Shown: piece after piece, positions 34,675 through 44,054 of the stretch
Position numbering within the stretch: position 1 is the stretch's first letter
How the letters are laid out: each line of letters begins with the position of its first letter
Source of the DNA: Bradyrhizobium sp. CCBAU 53351
GTDB taxonomy: Bacteria; Pseudomonadota; Alphaproteobacteria; Rhizobiales; Xanthobacteraceae
Length of the DNA stretch: 64,000 nt
Direction: 5' to 3'
Assembly: GCF_015291745.1 (NCBI RefSeq)
Contig: NZ_CP030059.1
Location: 1,825,501-1,889,500, forward strand
The notes under the pieces: generated by a model
Told to the model about the DNA's origin: nothing
Databases searched by the model: none
The model's input: only the letters and a program-made list of their open reading frames with translations
Made by a program: the position numbers and the translations under genes

Positions 34675-35952
34675 CTAAGCTCCCGCCCGCGCATCCTTGC
34701 TCACGATCGGCGGCTTGGCGTTCAGCGCCTCCACCTGGAACCCCGCCACGCGCTTGTAGTTCGCCGCGATGTCTTCCAGCTCCTTTTGCGACAACACGTC
34801 GGTGACGACCTGGTACCCGTCGGGCGCGCGCTCCTCGACCAGCTGCATCACCTGCTCGGGGCCGTTCTTGCGGTTGAGCAGGACGAGGTCGGTGGTCGCG
34901 GGCCTGCGCTCGGCTTCATAGGCGAGCAGCGCCGCGCTCGTCGGGCCATGCGCGAGAATCTCGCGGGTGATGGTGCGGGCATCGAGGATCGCCTGCGAGG
35001 CGCCGTTCGAGCCGATCGGATACATCGGATGCGCGGCATCGCCCATCAGCGTGACCTTGCCAAAAGTCCATTGCGAGACCGGGTCGCGGTCGACCAGCGG
35101 ATATTCATAGGCGTGGGGGCAGTTTCGGATCAGGCCGGGCACGTCGAGCCAGTCGAACTGCCAGCTCTCGAACCAGGGCAGGAACTCTTCCAGCCGCGCG
35201 GTTCGGTTATAGTCCTCGCGCCGCCACTGATAGGTCGGGGGCATATGTCGCTCGGCGACCCAGTTGATCAGGTGATTGCCGGATGCATCCGGCTCCTTGC
35301 TGATCGGATAGCAGACGAATTTCAGGATCTCATGCCCGGCCATGATCATGGTGCGGCCGCTGAGGAAGGCTTTCGCCGGCGTGACGCCACGCCAGAGGAT
35401 GCGGCCGTTCCAGATCGGCGGGCCTTCGTTCGGGTAGAGCTTTTCTCGCGCGGCGGAATGAATGCCGTCGGCCGCGATCAGGATCGCGCCATCATAGGTC
35501 CCGGCGGCACTACCGGTCGCCCGGTCGATGAAGTCGGCGCGCACGCCGTCTGCGGTCTCGGTCCAACTGGTCAGATGATGGCTGGTGAGAATGTTGCCGC
35601 GGCCGAGCCGCTCGACCGCGGTGTCGAGCAGGAGCTGCTGCAGCGTGCCGCGGTGGATCGAGAATTGCGGCCATTTGTAGCCGGCCTCCAGCCCGCGCGG
35701 CTCGCTCCAGATCGGCTTGCCGTGCTTGGAGAAATAGGCGAGCTCGCGCGTCCGCACGCCGCTGGCGTCCAGCCTGTCCAAAAGCCCGAGTTCGATCAGT
35801 TCGCGCACCGCATGCGGCAGCACGTTGATGCCGACGCCGAGCGGCTTCAGTTCGGCGACACTCTCGAACACTTTTACGGGAACGCCGATCTGGTGCAGGC
35901 TGAGCGCAAGCGTCAGGCCGCCGATGCCGCCACCGGCGATGAGTACGGTCAT
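34675..35952 (-). CDS. FAD-dependent monooxygenase/oxidoreductase (PhzS-like)
   Basis: The protein is 425 residues from the ATG at 35952 (MTVLIAGGGIGGLTLALSL). The frame is open 11 codons further upstream. It has the FAD-binding GGGIGGL motif, the DG motif AILIAADGIHSAAREKL and the GD motif LMGDAAHPMYPIGSNGASQA of group A flavoprotein monooxygenases. It is most like the PhzS / 5-methylphenazine-carboxylate hydroxylase-type branch often called flavin-dependent oxidoreductase in Rhizobiales. No phenazine genes are nearby, so the aromatic substrate is not known. Confidence 0.88.
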   Translation of the reverse strand: MTVLIAGGGIGGLTLALSLHQIGVPVKVFESVAELKPLGVGINVLPHAVRELIELGLLDRLDASGVRTRELAYFSKHGKPIWSEPRGLEAGYKWPQFSIHRGTLQQLLLDTAVERLGRGNILTSHHLTSWTETADGVRADFIDRATGSAAGTYDGAILIAADGIHSAAREKLYPNEGPPIWNGRILWRGVTPAKAFLSGRTMIMAGHEILKFVCYPISKEPDASGNHLINWVAERHMPPTYQWRREDYNRTARLEEFLPWFESWQFDWLDVPGLIRNCPHAYEYPLVDRDPVSQWTFGKVTLMGDAAHPMYPIGSNGASQAILDARTITREILAHGPTSAALLAYEAERRPATTDLVLLNRKNGPEQVMQLVEERAPDGYQVVTDVLSQKELEDIAANYKRVAGFQVEALNAKPPIVSKDARAGA

Positions 35953-36075
35953 GACAATCCCCCTCCGATTGACGCGTCTTCGCATGGCAGGGCGGCGGTG
36001 GGCAACTGCGAAGAGGTCGCCTATGGACGGCGCGGCGGGGGGCCGTTAACCTCGGGTTTTCCCATGAGGTCCGAC

Positions 36076-36696
36076 ATGCTCAAGCTCTACTACGCCACCG
36101 GCACCTGCGCGCTCGCCACCTACATCACGCTGGAAGAGGCCGGCGCCGACTACACGGCCGAGCGGCTGAGCTTCAAGGACAACCAGCAGAACAGCCCGGA
36201 TTACCTCAAGATCAACCCGAAGGGCCGCGTCCCGGCGCTGGTGACCGATCGCGGCGTCCTCACCGAGACGCCGGCGATGCTGGCTTACCTCGCGCAGACA
36301 TTCCCCAAGGCTAAACTCGCGCCGCTCGACGATCCCTTCGACTTCGCCCAGGTGCAGTCGTTCAACTCCTATCTGTGCTCGACCGTGCACATCAATCACG
36401 CCCACAAGATGCGCGGTGCGCGCTGGGCGACGCAGGAGAGCTCGTTCGCCGACATGAAGGCGAAGGTTCCGCAGACCATGGCCGCCTGCTTCGCGCTGAT
36501 GGAGCAGAAAATGTTCAAGGGGCCGTGGGTGATGGGCGAGCAGTACACGATCTGCGATCCCTATCTCTACACGCTCTCGACCTGGCTCGAAGGCGACAGC
36601 GTCGACATCAAGGCCACGCCGAAGATCGCCGATCACTTCAAGCGCATGTCGGACCGCCCGGCGGTGGCGAAGGTGATGGCGGCGCAGAAGGCGTGA
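36076..36696 (+). CDS. Glutathione S-transferase family protein
   Basis: The protein is 206 residues from the ATG at 36076 (MLKLYYATGTCALATYITLE). An in-frame ATG at 36064 is the alternative. The frame extends far upstream through the antisense of the FAD gene, which is a shadow. It has an N-terminal thioredoxin-like domain (NPKGRVPALVTDRGVLTETP) and a helical C-terminal domain. The CALAT stretch near the N-terminus resembles beta-class bacterial GSTs with an active-site Cys. The substrate is unknown. Confidence 0.9.
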   Translation: MLKLYYATGTCALATYITLEEAGADYTAERLSFKDNQQNSPDYLKINPKGRVPALVTDRGVLTETPAMLAYLAQTFPKAKLAPLDDPFDFAQVQSFNSYLCSTVHINHAHKMRGARWATQESSFADMKAKVPQTMAACFALMEQKMFKGPWVMGEQYTICDPYLYTLSTWLEGDSVDIKATPKIADHFKRMSDRPAVAKVMAAQKA

Positions 36697-36708
36697 CAGC
36701 TCTTGTAG

Positions 36709-36760
36709 GGTGGGTTAGCTGAGCAGATGCGCAAGGCGCATTTGCTCGGCGTAACCCACC
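36709..36760. repeat. Intergenic palindrome (GGTGGGTTA/TAACCCACC)
   Basis: This is a long hairpin with outer arms GGTGGGTTA and TAACCCACC and inner arms GAGCAGATGCGC and GCGCATTTGCTC around AAG. It lies between the GST stop and the convergent LysR gene and could stop transcription from both sides, though no T run is present. Confidence 0.65.
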
Positions 36761-36781
36761 ATGCTCAGCGATCTCGACGAG

Positions 36782-36813
36782 GTAGGCGGATTACGCTTCG
36801 CTGATCCGCCTAC
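36782..36813. repeat. Second palindrome overlapping LysR gene stop
   Basis: GTAGGCGGAT (36782-36791) and ATCCGCCTAC (36804-36813) form perfect 10-bp arms. The right arm includes the stop codon of the LysR gene, so the repeat supplies the end of that protein. Confidence 0.65.
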
Positions 36814-37724
36814 GAAGATTTGTTCTCCAGCTCCCGGCCCGTTTCCAGCATCAACCGCCGCAACCAGATCGAGCCCGGGTCCATCTGCGCCCGCGTCGGG
36901 TAGAACATGAACTGCTCGTCGATGCCGGGGTCGAGCGGCGGCGTCACCGTGACGAGGCCGAGCTGTTTCGACAATGCGGCGATCAGCCGGCGCGGCACGA
37001 AGGCGACGAGATCGGTCCGGGCGGCGACGTGCAGTGCTTCGAGATATCCTGATACGACCAGCGAAATATGCCGCTCGATGCCCTTGGCTTGCAGCCAGGT
37101 GTCGATCAGATCCTCGTTGCTGCCGCGGATGATCACGCCGACATGGCGCGCGGCCAGGAAGGTCTCGCGCCGCTTCAGCTTCGCGGCCCAGGGGTGGCCG
37201 CGCCGCACCGCGAGGGCGTCGCTGTCGGTGTAGAGCAGCTGGCGGTGAAAGCCTTTGAAGGCATTGCCGATCGAGATCACGAGGTCGATGGTTTGGGCGA
37301 ACTCGGCGTGGAAGATCGCAGGTCCCCGCCACGGCACGATGTCGATGCGAACATTGGGCGCGGCCCGCGTCACCTTCTCCATGAGCGGCGGCATCAGCAG
37401 CTCGACTGCGAGATCTGGCATCATCAGGCGGAATTGTCGTTCGCTGCGCGCGGCGTCGAAATCGTCGGGCACGAACAACCCGCGCACCTGGTCGAGCGCC
37501 TGCGCGAGCGGCGCGCGCAGGGCCTGCGCCCGCGGCGTCAGCTCCATCCGCGCGCCGGTGCGCACCAGCAGCGGATCGCCGAAGATGTCGCGCAGGCGCT
37601 GCAGCGCGTGGCTCGTCGCCGGTTGCGACAGCCCGATCCGCATGGCGGCACGACTGACGCTGGCCTCGCGCAGAAGCGCGTCGAGGGCGGTCAGCAGATT
37701 GAGGTCGAGCGAAGTCAAATTCAT
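36810..37724 (-). CDS. LysR family transcriptional regulator
   Basis: The protein is 304 residues from the ATG at 37724 (MNLTSLDLNLLTALDALLRE). Upstream in-frame codons are ignored because the LysR fold begins here. The winged helix-turn-helix covers residues about 5-60 (ASVSRAAMRIGLSQPATSHA), followed by a periplasmic-binding-protein-like effector domain. The domain style (LLVRTGARMELTPRA) is that of the NodD/LinR-like branch. It is divergent from the SnoaL-like gene, which is its most likely target. Confidence 0.92.
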   Translation of the reverse strand: MNLTSLDLNLLTALDALLREASVSRAAMRIGLSQPATSHALQRLRDIFGDPLLVRTGARMELTPRAQALRAPLAQALDQVRGLFVPDDFDAARSERQFRLMMPDLAVELLMPPLMEKVTRAAPNVRIDIVPWRGPAIFHAEFAQTIDLVISIGNAFKGFHRQLLYTDSDALAVRRGHPWAAKLKRRETFLAARHVGVIIRGSNEDLIDTWLQAKGIERHISLVVSGYLEALHVAARTDLVAFVPRRLIAALSKQLGLVTVTPPLDPGIDEQFMFYPTRAQMDPGSIWLRRLMLETGRELENKSS

Positions 37725-37731
37725 CAAACGA

Positions 37732-37751
37732 ATAGATATCATATTCTCTAT
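37732..37751. promoter_or_regulatory. Candidate LysR-type operator
   Basis: ATAGA and TCTAT are separated by 10 bases (ATAGATATCATATTCTCTAT), an imperfect dyad in the 91-bp region between the divergent LysR and SnoaL-like genes. It lies seven bases upstream of the regulator's ATG. The dyad is AT-rich and fits the location of an autoregulatory LysR box. Confidence 0.5.
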
Positions 37752-37815
37752 CGATTTGAAGAATTGTCTTCGCGCGGCGATGATCTCCGTGTTCTCACCA
37801 AACGGAGATGCCGCC

Positions 37816-38259
37816 ATGAGCGCCGCCGCCAACAAGAAACTGATGCAGGATATTTTCGCCGCCGCCGCCAATCCCGATCCTGCCGCGCGCGATCGTGCCC
37901 TGTTCGCCGCAAGCCTTGCCGAGGACGCCAAATGGGTTGTCACCGGCCAATATTCCTGGTCGCGCACCTTTTCGGGCAAGGAGGCAATCCTTGTCGATCT
38001 GCACGGCTATGTGCGCAGCCGACTGCGCGACCGCACGCGCACGGTCGCGCACCGCTTCATCGCCGACGGCGACGTAGTCGTCGTGGAGGCCAAGGGCGAC
38101 AACGTCACGCCTGAGGGCGTGCGCTACGACAACGACTATTGCCTGGTGTTTCGTCTCGAGGGCGGCAAGATCAAGGAAATCCGCGAGTACTGCGACTCGA
38201 TCCTGACGGAGCGGGCGCTTGGTCCTTTTCCGCAGGCGCCGGTGAGAGCTGCGAGCTGA
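37816..38259 (+). CDS. Nuclear transport factor 2 / SnoaL-like protein
   Basis: The protein is 147 residues from the ATG at 37816, with ACGGAGA upstream. It is a single cone-shaped alpha+beta barrel of the NTF2/SnoaL-like type: the helix KLMQDIFAAAANPD, the central WSRTFSGKEAILVDLHGY, and strands ending in YDNDYCLVFRLEGGKIKEIREY. Such proteins are isomerases, hydrolases or ligand binders. It is divergent from a LysR regulator and is probably its target. Confidence 0.85.
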   Translation: MSAAANKKLMQDIFAAAANPDPAARDRALFAASLAEDAKWVVTGQYSWSRTFSGKEAILVDLHGYVRSRLRDRTRTVAHRFIADGDVVVVEAKGDNVTPEGVRYDNDYCLVFRLEGGKIKEIREYCDSILTERALGPFPQAPVRAAS

Positions 38260-38315
38260 GGAGCGTGCGCGTCACCTCCGCCGGCCGGTGTCATCGGGCC
38301 GAGCCGGCGAGGGTC

Positions 38316-38477
38316 ATGCGGGCCTGGCAGGCGCTCGTCGAGATGCTCCGGCACAAGCGCGAAGGGTCCCGGGTCCGAAATCAACTCGCTGCAATGACCG
38401 AGCGGGAGCTTCTGGACTGCGGAATGACCAGGGCGGAGATCACGTACGAGCTGCACAAGCCCCGCCTCCGGCAATAG
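38316..38477 (+). CDS. DUF1127 (YjiS-like) mini-protein
   Basis: This 53-residue protein reads MRAWQALVEMLRHKREGSRV and then RNQLAAMTERELLDCGMTRAEI (positions 21-42), the DUF1127 pattern. DUF1127 proteins are small, Arg-rich and common in alphaproteobacteria. Some take part in phosphate or RNA metabolism, and most have no assigned role. It begins 56 bases after the SnoaL-like gene and is followed by a strong terminator, so the two probably share a transcript. Confidence 0.72.
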   Translation: MRAWQALVEMLRHKREGSRVRNQLAAMTERELLDCGMTRAEITYELHKPRLRQ

Positions 38478-38518
38478 AGGTCCGGGGGCATGGTCCGTCA
38501 CCCGCGCCAATTTTGCAG

Positions 38519-38557
38519 CGCCGGTGGAACCCTTTGGGTTCCGCCGGCGTTTTCTTC
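38519..38557 (+). terminator. Strong rho-independent terminator upstream of bphO
   Basis: The stem is CGCCGG-T-GGAACCC paired with GGGTTCC-G-CCGGCG around TTT, with only the central T/G position unpaired or wobbled. It is followed by TTTTCTTC. It ends 47 bases before the heme oxygenase ATG, separating that operon from the DUF1127 gene. Confidence 0.9.
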
Positions 38558-38604
38558 GCTTCCGGGGCAATTGCGCCGCGGCATCGCGCGCGTTTGGGAA
38601 GTTC

Positions 38605-39186
38605 ATGCTGGCTGGGGTTTCGGACGTTTCCACACAGGTAGACAGCAGCTTTCCCGGACTCCGTGGACGATTGAGAGACGCGACCGCGGCGGCGCACCGG
38701 GAGCTCGATGCGCAATTGTCGTCGTTCGATCTCACCGTCCTGACCGGCTATCGCCGCTTTCTCCAGGCCAGCGCCGGCGCGCTGCTTCCGCTCGAATCCG
38801 CGCTCGAGGCGGCTGGCGTCACCTTCATGTTTCCCGACTGGCCGGAGCGGGCGCGCAGCGCGGCGATCGCGGCAGATCTTGGACGGCTCGGCAGCGCCGC
38901 GCCATCTCCCGTATCGGTGCTGCCGCTGACGCCCGGGGGCTTGCTCGGGACCATGTACGTGCTGGAGGGCTCCCGGCTCGGGGCCAAGTTCCTGCTGAAA
39001 GAGGTCGCGGAGGCCGCCGATCCGCGCATCAGCGCGGCCACTCTCTATCTCCGTCACGGCACAGGCAAGCGGCTCTGGCAGAGCTTCCTGGCGAAGCTCG
39101 AAAGCGAGGCCTGCGACGAGGTCGAGGTGATCGCGGCGGCGCGCATGGCTTTCGCCGCGTTCGAGCAGGCGGCGGACCGCGCATGA
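38605..39186 (+). CDS. bphO: Biliverdin-producing heme oxygenase
   Basis: The protein is 193 residues from the ATG at 38605. It is a heme-oxygenase fold with the N-terminal helix LRGRLRDATAAAHRELDA (proximal His31), a middle GGLLGTMYVLEGSRLGAKFL region (LEGS motif) and C-terminal helices. It opens heme to biliverdin, the chromophore of the phytochrome encoded next. The stop overlaps the phytochrome ATG by four bases, so the two are translationally coupled. A terminator 47 bases upstream means a promoter must lie very close, or readthrough is used. Confidence 0.9.
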   Translation: MLAGVSDVSTQVDSSFPGLRGRLRDATAAAHRELDAQLSSFDLTVLTGYRRFLQASAGALLPLESALEAAGVTFMFPDWPERARSAAIAADLGRLGSAAPSPVSVLPLTPGGLLGTMYVLEGSRLGAKFLLKEVAEAADPRISAATLYLRHGTGKRLWQSFLAKLESEACDEVEVIAAARMAFAAFEQAADRA

Positions 39187-41729
39187 ACGAGGCCGTCAAT
39201 CTCACCAATTGCGATCGCGAGCCGATCCACATTCCCGGCAGCGTGCAGCCGTTTGGCTTCATGCTCGTCGTTCTCTCGGATTTCACGATCTGCATGGCCT
39301 CGGACAATGTCGGCGGCTTTCTCGGAAGCGATCTTGCCGACATCCTCCAGCGGCCGTTGGCGACCGTCATCTCCGAAGCGGCCGTCGAGACCATCCGCAG
39401 CCGCGTCGATCATCTGAGCGGGCCGGATGCGACCGAGCGCCTGTTCGGTATCGAGCTCCAGGCCGGCAAGCCGCAATACGATCTCTCGATCCATTTCTCC
39501 GGCGTCTACCTCATCATCGAGGCGGAGCCGAGCGTCCACGAGCCGGGTGTCAACTCCGGCGAGCTGGTCCGCCTGATGCTCGACCGGATCCGCAAGACGC
39601 GCGGCATGACCGATCTTGCGCGCGAGGCGGCGCGCCAGCTCAAGGCGCTGGCCGGCTTCGACCGGGTGATGGTCTATCAGTTTCACCCGGACGGATCGGG
39701 CGAGGTGATCGCCGAGACCGCGGAGGCGGGACTCGAATCCTTCCTCGGCCTGCGTTATCCCGCCTCCGACATCCCGAGGCAGGCCCGAGCGCTCTATCAG
39801 CGCAACTGGCTGCGTATCATCGCCGACGTCAATGCCGTACCGGCAGCCTTGGTGTCCACGGCCACACACAATGCCGGGCTGCTCGACCTGTCGATGAGCG
39901 TGCTGCGCTCGGTCTCGCCGATTCACATCGAATATTTGCGCAACATGGGTGTCGCCGCCTCGATGTCCGTGTCGATCCTGCGCGACGGCAAGCTGTGGGG
40001 ACTGTTTGCCTGCCATCATTATTCGCCGCGTTACATCTCATTCGACAAGCGTACGGCCTCCGAGCTGTTCGGGCAGATGTTCTCCTGGATCGTCGAGGGG
40101 CGCGAGCGCGAGGGCGACGTCGCCTATGAAGCCCGTGCCCACCAGGTTCAGGAGCGGTTGATCGAGATCGCGGCTGCGCATGAGCACAGCCGCCGCGCCA
40201 TCGTCGACTTCCTCGGCGACTATCGCAAGATGGTCGACTGCGACGGCGTCGCGGTGTGGTCGGACAACAAGATCGCGCTTCAAGGAGACACGCCGACCGA
40301 GGAGGAAGTGAAGGACCTCGTCGCCTTCATCAACCGGACCTCGCCCGGGCGGATCCTGGCGAGCGCCGAGATCGCCAAGGTCTATGCCGCCGGCCAGTCC
40401 TTCCGCGACCGTGCGGCGGGTTTTCTCGCCATTCCGATCTCGCGAACCCCGCGCGATTGCCTGATCTTCTTCCGCCGCGAGGTCGTGCGGTCCGTGAACT
40501 GGGCCGGCGCTCCCGACAAGGTCTATGATGAAGGTCCGAACGGGCCGCGGCTGACGCCGCGCAAGAGCTTCGAGCTGTGGCAGGAGACGGTGGCGGGCCA
40601 GTCGAAGCCGTGGTCGGCGGCCGACATCAGCATCGCCGAGAGCCTGCGAGTCACGCTGCTGGAAGTCATCCTGCAATTGTCCGACCTCGCCGCGCGCGAG
40701 CGCCGCGGCGCGCAGGAGCGGCAGGAGCTGATGATCGCCGAGCTCAACCACCGCGTCCGCAACATCCTGAGCCTGGTCCGCGCCCTGGTGGCGCAGAGCA
40801 AGGACACCGCGACGAGCGTCGAGGAGTTCGCCAGCGTTCTCGGCGGCCGCATCCAGGCCCTGGCGCGCGCCCACGACCAGATCACCAATCTGAACTGGGC
40901 GCCGGTGGCGCTGCGAACCCTCGTCGAATCCGAGGCCGGCGCCTATCTCGGGGCGCGCGCAGGCCGGGTGAGGATGGGCGGGCCCGACGTCGCGCTGGAT
41001 CCCAAGGCGTTCGCCACGCTGGCGCTCGTCGTCCACGAGATGATGACGAATTCCGCCAAATATGGCGCGCTCGCCGATTCCACCGGCAGCGTCGAGGTGG
41101 TCTGGCGCCTCGATCCTTCGTCGAGCCTGGTGATCGAATGGAAGGAAAGCGGCGGCCCGCCGGTGCAGCCGCCGTCGCGGCGGGGCTTCGGCACCACGAT
41201 CATCGAGCGCTCGGTGCCGTTCGATCTCAAGGGCGACGCCGAGATCCGCTTCGATCTTCTGGGTGTGCAGGCGACCTTCGTCATCCCCGCAAATTTCGTA
41301 GAAATCGTGCCATCAATAGCAGGAGCCGCCATGCGCATCGAGGAGCAACAGTCCAGCCGTCCACGGCTGTCCGAGACCGCGCTGATCGTCGAGGACAATC
41401 TGATCATCGCCATGGCGGCGGAGGTCATCCTGCTCGATCTCGGCGCACGCCACGTCGACACCGCCGCGAGCGTCGATCAGGCGCTGCGTTCGATTGAACG
41501 CACGCGGCCGAGTTTTGCCCTGCTCGATCTCAACCTCGGCAGCGAGAGCAGCATCAAGGTGGCGCAGAAGCTGAAAGAGATCGGCGTGCCCTTCATCTTC
41601 GCAACCGGCTATGGCGAGCGCGCGCCGCTTCCGGCCGAGCTTGCCTCGGTGCCGGTCATCCAGAAGCCGTACACGCTCGAAGTGGTCGACCACGCCCTCG
41701 GCAAACTGCAGCAAGCCAGCGTTCTCTGA
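39183..41729 (+). CDS. Bacteriophytochrome with HWE histidine kinase and C-terminal receiver
   Basis: This 848-residue red/far-red light receptor starts with the biliverdin-binding Cys10 (NLTNCDREPIHIPG). It has PAS, GAF (YPASDIPRQARALY near residues 192-205) and PHY domains to about residue 500. The output is an HWE-type kinase with phospho-His523 in AELNHRVRNILSLVRAL, HEMMTNSAKYGAL and a WRLD/IEWKESGG stretch. A receiver domain (about 730-848) has acidic residues in LIVEDNL and phospho-Asp782 in LLDLNLG. The layout resembles Agrobacterium Agp2-type phytochromes. No DNA-binding output is present, so the downstream partner is unknown. Confidence 0.95.
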   Translation: MNEAVNLTNCDREPIHIPGSVQPFGFMLVVLSDFTICMASDNVGGFLGSDLADILQRPLATVISEAAVETIRSRVDHLSGPDATERLFGIELQAGKPQYDLSIHFSGVYLIIEAEPSVHEPGVNSGELVRLMLDRIRKTRGMTDLAREAARQLKALAGFDRVMVYQFHPDGSGEVIAETAEAGLESFLGLRYPASDIPRQARALYQRNWLRIIADVNAVPAALVSTATHNAGLLDLSMSVLRSVSPIHIEYLRNMGVAASMSVSILRDGKLWGLFACHHYSPRYISFDKRTASELFGQMFSWIVEGREREGDVAYEARAHQVQERLIEIAAAHEHSRRAIVDFLGDYRKMVDCDGVAVWSDNKIALQGDTPTEEEVKDLVAFINRTSPGRILASAEIAKVYAAGQSFRDRAAGFLAIPISRTPRDCLIFFRREVVRSVNWAGAPDKVYDEGPNGPRLTPRKSFELWQETVAGQSKPWSAADISIAESLRVTLLEVILQLSDLAARERRGAQERQELMIAELNHRVRNILSLVRALVAQSKDTATSVEEFASVLGGRIQALARAHDQITNLNWAPVALRTLVESEAGAYLGARAGRVRMGGPDVALDPKAFATLALVVHEMMTNSAKYGALADSTGSVEVVWRLDPSSSLVIEWKESGGPPVQPPSRRGFGTTIIERSVPFDLKGDAEIRFDLLGVQATFVIPANFVEIVPSIAGAAMRIEEQQSSRPRLSETALIVEDNLIIAMAAEVILLDLGARHVDTAASVDQALRSIERTRPSFALLDLNLGSESSIKVAQKLKEIGVPFIFATGYGERAPLPAELASVPVIQKPYTLEVVDHALGKLQQASVL

Positions 41730-41986
41730 GGGTTCGCGTGCGACGCTATGCATGCCGCTGCGGATTCTTGCACAGCTTCGCATAGCTGCCGATAAAATCA
41801 GCAAGTCGATGTGCGACGAGGCGTGCACGCGCGAAGAATTTGAAGGTTCAATTAACGAGTGTCCTCCATTGTGTCGCGGTGCAGCGTGGGTCGCAAGGAC
41901 GCGACGCGCGGCTGCCAGGTGGCCGGCAAAGAGCGCCGGACTCGGTCGGCTGCCCGAAGTGAAATGCATCTTGGTGGACAGTGGGA

Positions 41987-43996
41987 ATGCCGAAGTTTCG
42001 TTTGCGGATCAGGGGACGCCTGTACGCAGGCTTCATGGCCCTTGTGGCGGTTGGTCTCGTGATGGCGGTGGTCGCCGTCTGGAATTTGTGGGCGGTCCAG
42101 GATCAGGTCGCAAGACAGTCCACGCTCTCGGACAGCACGGCGCGGGTGCTGGAGATCTCGACCCACCTTCAGGCCATCCAGCGCGCCAATCTGCGCTATG
42201 TCTACGATGCCAACGAACCCGCGATGAAGGAGGCGCAAGAGCGCGAGACCGCGGCGACCGAGCTGTTGCGGGTCGGTGCAAAAGGAACGGCCTCCGAGGA
42301 GCGGCGGGCGCTCTATAACGGCCTGATCGACGACATCGGCAAAATGCGACGCCTGCGTGACAATCTCGGCGACGCCGTCAACGAGGCGAGAACCGGCAAG
42401 GCGACGTTGCTGCCGAGCGGCGAGGATCTCGCCACCAAGACCGGCAAGCTGGTCGATGTGGCGCGTGCGGCCGTGGACGAAGACACCGCGGCCCTCGTCG
42501 CCGACCTCGAATCCAGGATCCTCCTGGTCCGAATCGCAAACTGGCGTTTCCTGGCTTTGCGCGATGTGCAGGGGCCGGCGAGCTTCCGGGCCAGCGTCGA
42601 CAGGGCGGCACAACGGCTCGCGGCGCTCGAGAAGAGCCCGCAGGCGACGGAACTGCGCTCGACACTGGCGCCGGTGAAGACCGCGCTCGGCCTCTACAAA
42701 TCGGCGTTCGAGACGACATCCGCCGCGATGCTTCAGGCCGACGAGATTTATCACAAGAACCTCGCGCCCCTCATCGTCGACAGCATCGGCAGGCTCAAAG
42801 CCGCGGAAACGACCTTGAAGAAGGACTATCAGGACTCGCGCAGCCAGGCCGAAGCCGTGATCGCGAGCACGACGACCATTCAGGAGATCGCAGGCGGCCT
42901 TGCCATCCTGTTCGGCGCCATCGTCGCGTTCCTGATCGCCCGCAGCATCGTCGGGCCGCTGGCCTCGATGACGAGCGCGATGGGGCGGCTTGCCGGCGGC
43001 AATCTCGGGGTCGAGATCCCCGGTCGCGGCAAGACCGACGAGATCGGCGACATGGCCAAGGCGATCCAGGTGTTCAAGGACAACATGATCGACACCGAGC
43101 GCATGCGCGCCGAGCAGGCCGAGCTCGAGGCAGGGCAGGCCGAAAGCCGCAAGAAGGACATGGCCAGGCTCGCCAACCAGTTCGAGCAGGCCGTGGGCGA
43201 GATCGTCAACACCGTGTCGACGGCCTCGAGCGAGCTCGAAGCCTCTGCCGGCACCTTGACCACGACTGCTTCCCGGGCCCAGGACCTGTCGACGGAGGTC
43301 GCCTCCGCGTCCCAGGAAGCGACCGCGAATGTCCAGGCGGTTGCCACCGCGACCGAGGAGCTGTCGTCCTCGGTCGGGGAGATCGCCCGCCAGGTGCAGG
43401 AGTCTGCACGCATTGCGGGCGAAGCCGTCGGCCAGGCCAGCCGGACCAACGATCGCGTCGGCGAGCTCTCCAAGGCCGCGGCCCGGATCGGCGACGTGGT
43501 CGAGCTGATCAGCACCATCGCGGGTCAGACCAACCTCCTGGCGCTGAACGCCACCATTGAGGCCGCTCGTGCGGGCGATGCCGGCCGCGGCTTTGCCGTC
43601 GTCGCCACCGAGGTGAAGGCGCTGGCCGAGCAGACCGCGAAGGCCACCGGCGAGATCGGCCAGCAGATTGCAAGCATCCAGACGGCGACCGAGCAATCGG
43701 TCGGCGCCATCAGGGAGATCAGTGGCACTATCGAGCGGTTGTCGGAGATCTCCTCCGCGGTCGCCGCCGCGGTGGAGCAGCAGGGCGCGGCCACGCAGGA
43801 AATCTCCCGTAACGTGCTGCAGGCCGCTCACGGCACCCAGCGGGTCTCGACGAACATTGGCGACGTGCAGCGCGGGGCGTCCGAAACCGGTTCAGCCTCG
43901 TCGCAGGTGCTCTCGGCGGCGCGCTTGCTGTCGGCGGACAGCAACCGGCTGAAGCAGGAAGTCGCCAAGTTCCTCAGCTCGGTCCACGCTGCCTGA
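41987..43996 (+). CDS. Methyl-accepting chemotaxis protein
   Basis: The protein is 669 residues from the ATG at 41987. GGTGGA lies nine bases upstream, and an in-frame GTG at 41981 is too close to it. It has a membrane helix at about residues 12-34, a helical periplasmic sensor domain, a second helix ([20 protein letters not shown]) near 297-316, a HAMP domain, and a cytoplasmic signalling domain with the hairpin tip [20 protein letters not shown]. There is no C-terminal CheR-tethering pentapeptide. No che genes are adjacent. Transcription is separate from the phytochrome, 257 bp upstream. Confidence 0.95.
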   Translation: MPKFRLRIRGRLYAGFMALVAVGLVMAVVAVWNLWAVQDQVARQSTLSDSTARVLEISTHLQAIQRANLRYVYDANEPAMKEAQERETAATELLRVGAKGTASEERRALYNGLIDDIGKMRRLRDNLGDAVNEARTGKATLLPSGEDLATKTGKLVDVARAAVDEDTAALVADLESRILLVRIANWRFLALRDVQGPASFRASVDRAAQRLAALEKSPQATELRSTLAPVKTALGLYKSAFETTSAAMLQADEIYHKNLAPLIVDSIGRLKAAETTLKKDYQDSRSQAEAVIASTTTIQEIAGGLAILFGAIVAFLIARSIVGPLASMTSAMGRLAGGNLGVEIPGRGKTDEIGDMAKAIQVFKDNMIDTERMRAEQAELEAGQAESRKKDMARLANQFEQAVGEIVNTVSTASSELEASAGTLTTTASRAQDLSTEVASASQEATANVQAVATATEELSSSVGEIARQVQESARIAGEAVGQASRTNDRVGELSKAAARIGDVVELISTIAGQTNLLALNATIEAARAGDAGRGFAVVATEVKALAEQTAKATGEIGQQIASIQTATEQSVGAIREISGTIERLSEISSAVAAAVEQQGAATQEISRNVLQAAHGTQRVSTNIGDVQRGASETGSASSQVLSAARLLSADSNRLKQEVAKFLSSVHAA

Positions 43997-44011
43997 GGCT
44001 TAAAAGCAAAA

Positions 44012-44035
44012 GGGCCACGCGCATGCGCGTGGCCC
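44012..44035 (-). terminator. Terminator between chemoreceptor and GST genes
   Basis: This is a perfect 24-bp palindrome, GGGCCACGCGCA and its complement. On the minus strand it is followed by TTTTGCTTTT, making a rho-independent terminator for the GST gene that ends 19 bases away. It may also stop the chemoreceptor transcript from the other side. Confidence 0.85.
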
Positions 44036-44054
44036 GACCGGCTTTGTCGTGAGA

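Noticed and set aside
34786..36075. Long N-terminal extension of the GST gene
   Set aside because: It runs through the antisense of the FAD monooxygenase. The GST fold begins at 36076.
41852..43831. 659-codon minus-strand open frame opposite the chemoreceptor
   Set aside because: It is a shadow of the repetitive MCP gene with no recognisable domain.
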